64,000 nt of DNA from Pseudomonas sp. GCEP-101 (GTDB lineage: Bacteria; Pseudomonadota; Gammaproteobacteria; Pseudomonadales; Pseudomonadaceae): assembly GCF_025133575.1 (NCBI RefSeq), contig NZ_CP104011.1, positions 4,162,965 to 4,226,964 on the forward strand. The letters are read 5' to 3'. Every line of letters starts with the position of its first letter. Positions within the stretch are counted from its first letter, which is position 1. Under the pieces are notes generated by a model. It was not told the origin of the DNA. It saw only the letters and a list, made by a program, of their open reading frames with translations, and ran no database searches. The position numbers and the translations under genes were made by a program. Positions 8,441-19,698 of this stretch are shown piece by piece.

Positions 8441-8731
8441 ATGCTGTTCCACGTGAAGATGACCGTGAAATTGCCCGTCGACATGGACCCGGCCAGGGCC
8501 GCCCAGCTCAAGGCCGACGAGAAGGAACTGGCCCAGCGCCTGCAGCGCGAGGGCAAGTGGCGCCACCTGTGGCGCATCGCCGGGCATTACGCCAACTACA
8601 GCGTGTTCGACCTCGCCAGCGTCGAGGAACTGCACGACACCCTGATGCAGCTGCCGCTGTTCCCCTACATGGACATCGAGGTCGACGGGCTCTGCCGCCA
8701 TCCGTCCTCGATCCATGCCGACGACCGCTGA
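8441..8731 (+). CDS. catC: Muconolactone delta-isomerase
   Basis: A 96-residue cytoplasmic isomerase that converts muconolactone to beta-ketoadipate enol-lactone, the substrate of PcaD further along the window. The N-terminus MLFHVKMTVKLP and the central GKWRHLWRIAGHYANYSVFD are hallmarks of the family, whose active form is a decamer. It has a good AGGAG before the ATG and sits 41 bp after catB in the same transcript. Confidence 0.96.
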   Translation: MLFHVKMTVKLPVDMDPARAAQLKADEKELAQRLQREGKWRHLWRIAGHYANYSVFDLASVEELHDTLMQLPLFPYMDIEVDGLCRHPSSIHADDR

Positions 8732-8748
8732 TTTTCGTACGACTCGAC

Positions 8749-8765
8749 AAGAACAAGACTTGAGG
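8749..8765 (+). promoter_or_regulatory. AAN repeat and ribosome-binding site before catA
   Basis: AAGAACAAG (8749-8757) is followed within a few bases by GAGG (8762-8765) and the catA ATG. Three AAN triplets next to a Shine-Dalgarno sequence fit a weak Crc/Hfq site; the run is shorter than the benA one. Confidence 0.45.
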
Positions 8766-8773
8766 ATCGCACC

Positions 8774-9706
8774 ATGACCGTGAAGATTTCCCAGACTGCC
8801 GACATCCAGAAGTTCTTCGAAGAAGCCAGCGGCGCCCTGAACGATGCGGGCAACCCGCGCGTGAAGAACCTCGTCCTGCGCATCCTGCAGGACACCGCCA
8901 GGCTGATCGAAGACATGAACGTCACCCCCGACGAATTCTGGAAGGCGGTGGACTATCTCAACCGCCTCGGCGCGCGCCAGGAGGCCGGGCTGGTGGTCGC
9001 GGGCCTGGGCATCGAGCACTACCTCGACCTGCTGCTGGACGCCCAGGACGCGGCGGCCGGCATCGGCGGCGGCACCCCGCGCACCATCGAAGGCCCGCTG
9101 TACGTGGCCGGCGCACCGCTGTCCGAAGGCGAAGCGCGAATGGACGACGGCAAGGACCCGGGCACCGTGATGTTCCTCTCCGGCCGCGTGTTCGACCCCG
9201 AAGGCCAGCCGCTGGCTGGCGCGGTAGTCGACCTGTGGCACGCCAACACCCAGGGCACGTACTCGTACTTCGACAGCACCCAGTCCGAGTTCAACCTGCG
9301 CCGCCGCATCGTTACGGATGCCGAGGGCCGCTACAAGGCGCGCAGCATCGTGCCCAGCGGCTACGGCTGCCCGCCGGACGGCCCGACCCAGGAACTGCTG
9401 AACCAGCTCGGCCGCCACGGTCAGCGCCCGGCGCACATCCACTTCTTCATCTCCGCGCCGGGGCATCGCCACCTGACCACGCAGATCAACCTGGCCGGTG
9501 ACCAATACCTGTGGGACGACTTCGCCTACGCGACCCGCGACGGGCTGATCGGCGAGGTGCGTTTCATCGAGGACGCAGCCGCCGCCCAGGCGCGCGGCGT
9601 GGAAGGGCGCTTTGCCGAGATCGAGTTCGACTTCCAGCTGCAGCAGGCGGTTTCCGCCGACGCCGAAGACCGCAGCAACCGTCCCCGCGCGTTGCAGCAG
9701 GCCTGA
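8774..9706 (+). CDS. catA: Catechol 1,2-dioxygenase
   Basis: Intradiol non-haem Fe(III) dioxygenase that opens catechol between its hydroxyl groups to cis,cis-muconate, which is also the CatR inducer. 310 residues. A helical N-terminal dimerisation domain (about 1-105) is followed by the intradiol beta-sandwich. Likely iron ligands are Tyr163 (GTYSYF), Tyr197 (PSGYGCP), His221 and His223 (RPAHIHFF). It lies third in catBCA, the usual Pseudomonas order. A long REP array follows immediately after the stop. Confidence 0.96.
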   Translation: MTVKISQTADIQKFFEEASGALNDAGNPRVKNLVLRILQDTARLIEDMNVTPDEFWKAVDYLNRLGARQEAGLVVAGLGIEHYLDLLLDAQDAAAGIGGGTPRTIEGPLYVAGAPLSEGEARMDDGKDPGTVMFLSGRVFDPEGQPLAGAVVDLWHANTQGTYSYFDSTQSEFNLRRRIVTDAEGRYKARSIVPSGYGCPPDGPTQELLNQLGRHGQRPAHIHFFISAPGHRHLTTQINLAGDQYLWDDFAYATRDGLIGEVRFIEDAAAAQARGVEGRFAEIEFDFQLQQAVSADAEDRSNRPRALQQA

Positions 9707-9715
9707 TGCCGGGCC

Positions 9716-10092
9716 TGTAGGAGCGAGCCATGCTCGCGATCCGCGGACAACGTCCGCGCCAGCCACCGAACGCGGAAGCCAATCCATACGTAGGAGCGGA
9801 CTCCGTCCGCGATGGTCTGGTGCTCGGGCTGTCGCAGGCATGGCCAGCTCCTACAGGTCAACGCTGTGCTCACTGTAGGAGCGAGCCACGCTCGCGATCC
9901 GCGGACAACGTCCGCGCGCGCCACCGAACGCCGATGCCAGCCCAGGCGTAGGAGCGGACTCCGTCCGCGATGCTCTGGTACCTGGGCCGTCGCAGGCATG
10001 GCCAGCTCCTACAGGGCAATCCCGCGCTCACTGTAGGAGCGAGCCATGCTCGCGATCCGCGGACAGGGTCCGCGCCCGCCCAGGCGGCCATC
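9716..10092. repeat. 158-bp tandem repeat of REP units, 2.4 copies
   Basis: Units start at 9716, 9874 and 10032, exactly 158 bp apart; the third is cut short near 10090. Each full unit contains TGTAGGAGCGAGCCATGCTC, a CCGCGGACAACGTCCGCG palindrome, GTAGGAGCGGACTCCGTCCG and an inverted CAGCTCCTACAG. The units have point differences. The array fills the catA-pcaI gap apart from the pcaI promoter. Confidence 0.9.
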
Positions 10093-10131
10093 TGCACCCT
10101 GCAATCCAGCCGTTAGCCCCCTAAGAGAAGT

Positions 10132-10165
10132 GTTCGATATTCGCACCAATAGTCGATTATCGCAT
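10132..10165 (+). promoter_or_regulatory. PcaR-like boxes before pcaIJF
   Basis: GTTCGATATTCGCAC (10132-10146) differs by one base from the PcaR box GTTCGATAATCGCAC as I recall it. AGTCGATTATCGCAT starts 19 bp further on and matches at 11 of 15 positions. PcaR binds such sequences over the pcaIJ promoter with beta-ketoadipate as inducer. No pcaR gene lies in this window, so it must be elsewhere if this call is right. Confidence 0.6.
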
Positions 10166-10229
10166 TGTTCACCCATCCCCCCGACGGTACTGTTTTCCCA
10201 TCGGCACCCCCTACACAACGAGACCGACC

Positions 10230-11078
10230 ATGGCTGAACTCCTGACTCTCCGCGAAGCGGTCGAGCGCTTCGTCAACGACGGCGACACCGTCGCGCTCGA
10301 AGGCTTCACCCACCTGATCCCGACCGCTGCCTCCCACGAGCTGATCCGCCAGGGCAAGAAAGACCTGCACCTGGTGCGCATGACCCCCGACCTGGTCTAC
10401 GACCTGCTGATCGGTGCCGGCTGCGTGCGCAAGCTGACCTTCTCCTGGGGCGGCAACCCCGGCGTCGGTTCGCTGCATCGTCTGCGTGACGCAGTGGAGA
10501 AGGGCTGGCCGCGCGCGCTGGAGATCGATGAACACAGCCATGCCGACCTCGCCAACTCCTACGTCGCCGGTGCCTCTGGCCTGCCGTTCGCCGTGCTGCG
10601 CGCCTATGCCGGTTCCGACCTGCCGAAGGTCAACCCGAACATCAAGTTCATCAACTGCCCGTTCACCGGCGAGCAACTGGCCGCCGTGCCCTCGGTACGC
10701 CCGGACGTCACCGTGATCCACGCGCAGAAGGCCGACCGCAAGGGCAACGTGCTGCTGTGGGGCATCCTCGGCGTGCAGAAGGAAGCCGCCCTGGCCGCCA
10801 AGCGCTGCATCGTCACCGTGGAAGAAATCGTCGACGACCTGAACGCGCCGATGAACGCCTGCGTCCTGCCGACCTGGGCGCTGTCCGCCGTCTGCCTGGT
10901 GCCCGGCGGTTCGCACCCGTCCTACGCCCACGGCTACTCCGAACGCGACAACCGCTTCTACCAGGCCTGGGACCCGATCGCCCGCGACCGCGACACCTTC
11001 AACGCCTGGATCGACACCTACATCCGTGGCACCAAGGATTTTGCAGAGTTCCGTTCCAAACTCGCGGAGGCCAAGTAA
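10230..11078 (+). CDS. pcaI: 3-oxoadipate CoA-transferase, subunit A
   Basis: Alpha subunit of the family I CoA-transferase that moves CoA from succinyl-CoA to beta-ketoadipate. 282 residues. The N-terminus has DTVALEGFTHLIPTAA and a glycine-rich TFSWGGNPGVGSLHR segment. This resembles the larger PcaI/CatI type (about 280 residues) rather than the short AtoD type. Its stop TAA shares its A with the pcaJ ATG, so the two subunits are coupled. The PcaR-like boxes lie about 65-100 bp upstream. Confidence 0.93.
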   Translation: MAELLTLREAVERFVNDGDTVALEGFTHLIPTAASHELIRQGKKDLHLVRMTPDLVYDLLIGAGCVRKLTFSWGGNPGVGSLHRLRDAVEKGWPRALEIDEHSHADLANSYVAGASGLPFAVLRAYAGSDLPKVNPNIKFINCPFTGEQLAAVPSVRPDVTVIHAQKADRKGNVLLWGILGVQKEAALAAKRCIVTVEEIVDDLNAPMNACVLPTWALSAVCLVPGGSHPSYAHGYSERDNRFYQAWDPIARDRDTFNAWIDTYIRGTKDFAEFRSKLAEAK

Positions 11079-11856
11079 TGAGCGCCTACAGCACCAATGA
11101 AATGATGACCGTGGCCGCCGCCCGCCGCCTGAAGAACGGCGCCGTCTGCTTCGTCGGCATCGGCCTGCCGTCCAAGGCCGCCAACCTGGCGCGCCTGACC
11201 GCCTCGCCGGACGTGGTCCTGATCTACGAATCCGGCCCCATCGGCGCCAAGCCCAGCGTGCTGCCGCTGTCCATCGGTGATGGCGAACTGGCCGAAACCG
11301 CCGACACCGTGGTGCCCACCGGCGAGATCTTCCGCTACTGGCTGCAGGGCGGACGCATCGACGTCGGCTTCCTCGGCGCCGCCCAGGTCGACCGCTTCGG
11401 CAACATCAACACCACCGTCATCGGCGACTACCACTCGCCGAAAGTGCGCCTGCCCGGCGCCGGCGGCGCGCCGGAGATCGCCGGTTCCGCCAAGGAAGTG
11501 CTGATCATCCTCAAGCAGTCGCACCGCACCTTCGTCGACAAGCTGGCCTTCATCACCTCCGTCGGCTTCGGCGAGGGCGGCGACCATCGCCAGCAGCTCG
11601 GCCTGCCGGGCAAGGGCCCGGTGGCGATCATCACCGACCTGTGCATCATGGAGCCGGAAGCCGGCAGCAACGAATTCATCGTCACCTCGCTGCACCCGGG
11701 CGTGACCCGCGAGCAGGTGATCGAGAATACCGGCTGGGCGATCCGCTTCGCCGAGCAGGTGGGCGAAACCGTCGCGCCGACCGACGTGGAGCTGGAAGCC
11801 CTGCGCGCCCTCGAAGCCCGCACCGCCGCCGCCCACGGCCAGCTGGGAGGTGAGGA

Positions 11857-11860
<4 letters not shown>
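11078..11860 (+). CDS. pcaJ: 3-oxoadipate CoA-transferase, subunit B
   Basis: Beta subunit carrying the catalytic glutamate, expected in the [11 protein letters not shown] segment near residue 50, that forms the enzyme-CoA thioester. 260 residues, cytoplasmic. It overlaps pcaI by one base and pcaF by four (ATGA), giving a tightly coupled pcaIJF unit. With PcaI it makes 3-oxoadipyl-CoA for the thiolase encoded next. Confidence 0.93.
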
Positions 11861-13062
<1,202 letters not shown>

Positions 13063-13078
13063 CCCGCTCTGGCTCTTC

Positions 13079-13146
13079 GTAGGAGCGAGCTTGCTCGCGA
13101 ACAAACCCCGCTGCGGGACCAGGTTCGCGAGCAAGCTCGCTCCTAC
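13079..13146. repeat. Inverted REP pair between pcaF and pcaB
   Basis: GTAGGAGCGAGCTTGCTCGC and its inverse, about 20 bp apart, with the same layout as the benC-benD pair. It lies where P. aeruginosa carries the pcaT transporter gene between pcaF and pcaB (recalled knowledge); no remnant of such a gene is seen here. Confidence 0.9.
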
Positions 13147-13206
13147 AGAAAGCAACTCTCCGGTCATACTGTCCGGACAACGCCCGCCGATCTCCGGAGC
13201 CACCTC

Positions 13207-14562
13207 GTGAGCACCAACCTTCTTTTCGATGCCTACTTCACCCAGCCCGCCATGCGCGCAATCTTCAGCGACAGCGGACGGGTGCAGGGCATGCTCGACT
13301 TCGAGGCTGCGCTGGCCCGTGCGCAGGCTCGCGTCGGTGTCATCCCGGCCAGCGCCGTGGCGCCCATCGCCGCTGCCTGCCGCGCCGAACTCTACGATTT
13401 CGAGGCGCTGGCCCAGGCCATCTGCAGTGCCGGCAACTCCGCGATCCCGCTGGTGAAGGCACTGGGCAAGCGCATCGCCGCCGAGGACGCCGAGGCCGAG
13501 CGCTACGTGCACCTGGGCGCCACCAGCCAGGATGCCATGGACTCCGGCCTGGTCCTGCAACTGCGTGCCGCCATCGAGCTGCTGGAAAACGATCTCGCCC
13601 AACTGGCCGACGCGCTCGCCGTGCAGGCCAAGGCCCACGCCGGCACGCCCATGGTCGGCCGCACCTGGCTGCAACACGCGACGCCGGTCACCCTCGGCAT
13701 GAAGATCGCCGGCTGGCTGGGGGCGATCACCCGCCATCGCCAGCGCCTGAACGAACTCAAGCCGCGCCTGCTGTGCCTGCAGTTCGGCGGCGCCTCCGGC
13801 AGCCTTGCCGCGCTGGGCGAACAGGGCTTTGCCGTGGCCGAAGCGCTGGCGGATGAGCTGCACCTGCAACTGCCCGAGCAACCCTGGCACACCCAGCGCG
13901 ACCGCCTGGTGGAATTTGCCAGTCTGCTCGGGCTGATCGCCGGCAGCCTCGGCAAGCTCGGCCGCGATCTCAGCCTGCTGATGCAGACCGAGGCCGGCGA
14001 AGTCTTCGAGCCCTCCGCGCCGGGCAAGGGTGGTTCGTCCACCATGCCGCACAAACGCAACCCGGTGGGCGCCGCCGTGCTGATCGGCGCGGCCACCCGC
14101 GCGCCGGGCCTCGTCGCGACCCTGTTGGCCGCCATGCCCCAGGAGCACGAGCGCAGCCTCGGCCTGTGGCACGCCGAATGGGAAAGCCTGCCGGAGCTGT
14201 GCTGCCTCGTCTCCGGCGCTCTGCAACAGGCGCTGGGCCTGGTGCCGGGTCTGGAAGTGGATGCGCAGCGCATGCTCGCCAATCTCGACCTGACCCGTGG
14301 CCTGGTGCTCGCCGAAGCCGTGAGCATCGCCCTGGCCCAGCGCATCGGCCGCGACGCCGCGCACCACCTGGTGGAGCATTGCTGCAAGCAGGCGGTGAAG
14401 GAGGGCGCGCACCTGCGCGCCGTGCTCGGGGCCAACGCCGAGGTCGCTGCCCAATTGAATGCCGAGGAGCTGGATCGCCTGCTCGATCCCGCCCATTACC
14501 TGGGCCAGGCGCGCCGCTGGGTCGAGCGTGCGCTGGCCGAACACGATGAATCTTTGCGCTAG
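13207..14562 (+). CDS. pcaB: 3-carboxy-cis,cis-muconate cycloisomerase
   Basis: Enzyme of the protocatechuate branch that lactonises 3-carboxymuconate to 4-carboxymuconolactone. 451 residues, fumarase/aspartase superfamily, with the signature GSSTMPHKRNP near residues 276-286. The start is GTG (MSTNLLFDAYF) with GGAG upstream; no better ATG exists. The protocatechuate dioxygenase PcaGH that makes its substrate is not in the window. Confidence 0.93.
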   Translation: MSTNLLFDAYFTQPAMRAIFSDSGRVQGMLDFEAALARAQARVGVIPASAVAPIAAACRAELYDFEALAQAICSAGNSAIPLVKALGKRIAAEDAEAERYVHLGATSQDAMDSGLVLQLRAAIELLENDLAQLADALAVQAKAHAGTPMVGRTWLQHATPVTLGMKIAGWLGAITRHRQRLNELKPRLLCLQFGGASGSLAALGEQGFAVAEALADELHLQLPEQPWHTQRDRLVEFASLLGLIAGSLGKLGRDLSLLMQTEAGEVFEPSAPGKGGSSTMPHKRNPVGAAVLIGAATRAPGLVATLLAAMPQEHERSLGLWHAEWESLPELCCLVSGALQQALGLVPGLEVDAQRMLANLDLTRGLVLAEAVSIALAQRIGRDAAHHLVEHCCKQAVKEGAHLRAVLGANAEVAAQLNAEELDRLLDPAHYLGQARRWVERALAEHDESLR

Positions 14563-14571
14563 GAGCCTTGC

Positions 14572-15360
14572 ATGCCTGCCGTACGTCTCGCCGATGGCGA
14601 CCTGAACTATCAACTGGAAGGCCCTGCCGGCGCGCCGGTGCTGGTGCTGTCCAACTCCCTGGGCACCGACCTGCACATGTGGGACGCGCAGGTCGCGGCC
14701 TTCGCCGTGCACTTCCGCGTGCTGCGTTATGACACCCGTGGCCACGGTGGCTCGCTGGTCACTCCCGGCCCGTACAGCATCGAGCAGAACGGCCGCGACG
14801 TGCTCGCCCTGCTGGATGCGCTGGAGATTGCGCGCGCGCATTTCTGCGGCCTGTCCATGGGCGGCCTGATCGGCCAGTGGCTGGGCATCCATGCGCCCGA
14901 GCGCCTCTCGCGCCTGGTGCTGTGCAACACTGCCGCGAAGATCGGCACCCCGGAAGTCTGGAACCCGCGCATCGAAACCGTGCTCAGCGGCGGTGCCGAG
15001 GCCATGCGCAACCTGCGCGATGCGTCGATCTCGCGCTGGTTCACCGCGGACTTCGCGGAGAGCTATCCGGGCAAGGTCGAGCCCATTGTCGGCATGCTGG
15101 CGCAGACCTCGCCCGAAGGTTACGCGGCCAACTGCGCGGCCGTGCGCGATGCCGATTTCCGTGGCGAGATCGGTGCGATCAGCGCGCCGACCCTGGTGGT
15201 CTGCGGCGCCGCCGATCCGGTGACTACGACTGAAGATGGCCGCTTCCTGCAGGCGCGCATTCCCGGCGCCGAACTGGTGGAGTTCCGCGCCGCGCACCTG
15301 TCCAACGTGCAGGCCGGCGATGCCTTCAGCCAACGCGTGCTGGACTTCCTGCGCGCCTGA
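14572..15360 (+). CDS. pcaD: 3-oxoadipate enol-lactonase
   Basis: Alpha/beta hydrolase that opens beta-ketoadipate enol-lactone to beta-ketoadipate, the point where the catechol and protocatechuate branches meet. 262 residues. The nucleophile elbow GLSMGG has Ser95; the acid lies in the CGAADPVT segment and the His in FRAAHLSN near the C-terminus. AGGAG precedes the ATG and the gap to pcaB is only 9 bp. It is needed for benzoate growth because no catD is present in the cat operon here. Confidence 0.94.
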   Translation: MPAVRLADGDLNYQLEGPAGAPVLVLSNSLGTDLHMWDAQVAAFAVHFRVLRYDTRGHGGSLVTPGPYSIEQNGRDVLALLDALEIARAHFCGLSMGGLIGQWLGIHAPERLSRLVLCNTAAKIGTPEVWNPRIETVLSGGAEAMRNLRDASISRWFTADFAESYPGKVEPIVGMLAQTSPEGYAANCAAVRDADFRGEIGAISAPTLVVCGAADPVTTTEDGRFLQARIPGAELVEFRAAHLSNVQAGDAFSQRVLDFLRA

Positions 15361-15374
15361 CCGCTTTTGCTCTT

Positions 15375-15445
15375 GTAGGAGCGAGCTTGCTCGCGAACCC
15401 CAGGCTCTGCAGCGGGGATTGTTCGCGAGCAAGCTCGCTCCTACA
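15375..15445. repeat. Inverted REP pair between pcaD and pcaC
   Basis: GTAGGAGCGAGCTTGCTCGC, a short spacer and the inverse unit, ending about 20 bp before the pcaC start. It interrupts an operon whose members are normally adjacent, and could separate pcaC expression from pcaBD. Confidence 0.9.
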
Positions 15446-15465
15446 GACTCATATCGGAGTTAGAG

Positions 15466-15864
15466 ATGGACGAGAAAGAACGCTACGAAGCCGGCATGCA
15501 GGTGCGCCGTGCGGTGCTGGGCGATGCCCACGTCGACCGCAGCTTGCAGAAGCGCAACGCCTTCAACGAGGAGTTCCAGGAAATGATCACCCGCCACGCC
15601 TGGGGTGACATCTGGACCCGCCCGGGCCTGCCGCGCCACACCCGCAGCCTGATCACCATCGCCATGCTGATCGGCATGAACCGCGAGGGCGAGCTGACGC
15701 TGCACCTGCGCGCCGCGCGCAACAACGGCGTGACCCGCGAGGAGATCAAGGAAGTCTTGCTGCAGAGCGCGATCTACTGCGGCATCCCGGCGGCCAACGC
15801 CACCTTCCACCTCGCCGAGGCGGTGTGGGACGAGCTGGGCACCGAGTCGCTGGGCGACGCCTGA
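15466..15864 (+). CDS. pcaC: 4-carboxymuconolactone decarboxylase
   Basis: A 132-residue CMD/AhpD-fold enzyme that decarboxylates 4-carboxymuconolactone to the enol-lactone used by PcaD. The middle reads DIWTRPGLPRHTRSLITIAM followed by HLRAARNNGVTREEIKEVLLQSAIYCGIPAAN, the conserved core of true PcaC proteins. Last gene of the pca block; the tandem REP triplet begins about 60 bp after it. Confidence 0.94.
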   Translation: MDEKERYEAGMQVRRAVLGDAHVDRSLQKRNAFNEEFQEMITRHAWGDIWTRPGLPRHTRSLITIAMLIGMNREGELTLHLRAARNNGVTREEIKEVLLQSAIYCGIPAANATFHLAEAVWDELGTESLGDA

Positions 15865-15925
15865 TCAGCGCCGCCCGGACCACGCATCCGGGCGGTGGCT
15901 GATTGGCTGGTGCACGGTTCGCTCG

Positions 15926-16637
15926 GTAGGGGCCTAACGCGTCAGCGTTATCCGCCGCGGGATGGCCGGCGGATAACCTGCTCCAGGTTATGCGCCCTAC
16001 GAGGGGTCGTGGGCATGGGCCGGCCCAGCCCATCCGAATGCGATATCCCTGTAGGAGCGGGCCATGCCCGCGATGGCGAAACTGGCCGGCCTATCGGCCG
16101 GATCGCGGAGAAGCTCCGCTCCTACGAGAGCTAGCCTGTAGGGCGCATAACGCGCCCGCGTTATCCGCCGCGGGATGGCCGGCGGATAACCTGTTCCAGG
16201 TTATGCGCCCTACGATGGGTCGTGGGCATGGGCCGGCCCAGCCCATCCGAATGCGATATCCCTGTAGGAGCGGGCCATGCCCGCGATGGCGGAACAGGCC
16301 GGCCTGTCGGCCGGATCGCGGAGAAGCTCCGCTCCTACGAGAGCTAGCCTGTAGGGGCATAACGCGCCAGCGTTATCCGCCGCGGGATGGCCGGCGGATA
16401 ACCTGTTCCAGGTTATGCGCCCTACGATGGGTCGAGGACATGGGCCGGCCCAGCTCATCCGAATGCGATGTCCCTGTAGGAGCGGGCCATGCCCGCGATG
16501 GCGGAACAGGCCGGCCTGCCGGCCGGATCGCGGAGAAGCTCCGCTCCTACGAGGTTGCGGGTAGGGTTCGCGAGCAAGCTCGCTCCTACAGGCCTGCCCC
16601 AGCACGCTCTTCGTAGGAGCGAGCTTGCTCGCGAACC
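15926..16637. repeat. 213-bp composite tandem repeat, three copies, plus a REP pair
   Basis: Units start at 15926, 16138 and 16351 and the last ends near 16552, so the period is 212-213 bp. Each unit has two palindromic halves. The first reads GTAGGGCGCATAACG, then a GTTATCC.../GGATAAC hairpin, then GGTTATGCGCCCTAC. The second is a GTAGGAGCGGGCCATGCCCG REP with its inverse near CGGAGAAGCTCCGCTCCTAC. A separate inverted REP pair follows at 16566-16637. The array fills the whole 800-bp gap between pcaC and the acetoacetyl-CoA synthetase gene; no gene is seen in it. Confidence 0.9.
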
Positions 16638-16668
16638 AGGGCCGACACGCCGGCGCCGCCGGTGAACC

Positions 16669-18624
<1,956 letters not shown>

Positions 18625-18725
18625 TGACGACAACTCCAGCGAAGGATCGGTGGGCACCGCCGACAAGCGGTACCCATCATCTTGACACGAAGCTTCGCCA
18701 CCCGTGCTTCGCCGGTGCGGGTGAA

Positions 18726-19496
18726 TCACTGCGCGACCCAGCCGCCATCCATGTTCCAGGCGGCGCCGCGGACCTGGGCGGCGGCTTCTGAACACAAGAA
18801 TAGCGCCAGCTCGCCGAGCTGTTCGGCGGTGACGAAATCGAGCGACGGTTGCTTCTCCGCCAGCAGGTCGTGGCGCGCCTGCTCCGGGCTGGCGCCGGCC
18901 TGCACCCGCGCATCGATCTGCTGCTGCACCAGTGGGGTCAGCACCCAGCCGGGGCAGATGGCGTTGCAGGTGATGGCGCTGGTGGCGGTTTCCAGGGCGG
19001 TGGTCTTGGTCAGGCCGATCACCCCGTGCTTGGCGGCCACGTAGGCGCTCTTGCCGGCGGAGGCGACCAGGCCGTGGGTGGAGGCGATGTTGAGGATGCG
19101 TCCCCAGCCGCGCTGGCGCATGCCCGGCAATGCCAGGCGGGTGGTGTGGAATACCGAGGAGAGGTTGATGGCGATGATCGCGTTCCAGCGCTCCACGGGG
19201 AACTCCTCCAGCGCCGCGACATGCTGGATGCCGGCGTTGTTGACCAGGATGTCGAGGCCGCCGAACTCGCGTTCGACGTAGGCGATCATCTCGGCGATCT
19301 GTTCCGGTTGCGCCATGTCCGCGCCGTGGTGGCCGATGCGCGTGCCGTGCACCGACAGCTCGCGCACCGCCGCGTCGATATCGCCGAAGCCATTGACCAC
19401 CACATTGGCGCCCGCCTGCGCGAGGCGCGCGGCGATGCCCAGGCCGATGCCGCTGGTGGAGCCGGTGACCAGTGCGGTCTTGCCTTTGAGAGTCAT
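18726..19496 (-). CDS. bdhA: 3-hydroxybutyrate dehydrogenase
   Basis: NAD-dependent short-chain dehydrogenase that oxidises (R)-3-hydroxybutyrate to acetoacetate in the cytoplasm. 256 residues, with TGSTSGIGLG at 11-20, NNAG at 86-89, and catalytic Tyr152 and Lys156 in AYVAAKHG. The C-terminal NMDGGWVAQ segment is typical of bacterial 3HB dehydrogenases. AGAGGAGA lies before the ATG. The neighbours (GntP permease, acetoacetyl-CoA synthetase, HbcR-like activator) match the hbc region of P. aeruginosa. Confidence 0.92.
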   Translation of the reverse strand: MTLKGKTALVTGSTSGIGLGIAARLAQAGANVVVNGFGDIDAAVRELSVHGTRIGHHGADMAQPEQIAEMIAYVEREFGGLDILVNNAGIQHVAALEEFPVERWNAIIAINLSSVFHTTRLALPGMRQRGWGRILNIASTHGLVASAGKSAYVAAKHGVIGLTKTTALETATSAITCNAICPGWVLTPLVQQQIDARVQAGASPEQARHDLLAEKQPSLDFVTAEQLGELALFLCSEAAAQVRGAAWNMDGGWVAQ

Positions 19497-19556
19497 GCAA
19501 ATCTCCTCTGGAACGGGTTGATCGCATTACTGCGACCATCAAACATATGGCTGCCC

Positions 19557-19698
19557 AGAATCCGTTTGTGGCCTTGCGAGCTAGAGCAGAACAAGGAAAA
19601 AGCAGGCGAGGACGCGGAGTTGACGTGTAGTCAATGAGCAGTCATCGCTTGCTTTTGACGCAGTTATGCCGACGCGCAGCTAGCCACAAGCGGATTCT
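19557..19698. repeat. 142-bp element with inverted terminal arms
   Basis: The left arm AGAATCCGTTTGTGGC and right arm GCCACAAGCGGATTCT are inverted copies with one mismatch. Inside are a GTTGAC...GTCAAT palindrome and A-rich/T-rich arms. The right arm ends on the last base of the gntP stop codon, so the element abuts or overlaps that gene, and it interrupts the gntP-bdhA transcript. It could serve as a terminator or attenuator, or be a non-autonomous mobile element. Confidence 0.75.

Noticed and set aside
15990..16605. Frames of 79-208 codons over the 213-bp tandem array
   Set aside because: They encode only the repeat, because 213 is divisible by three, so repeated peptides appear by chance.
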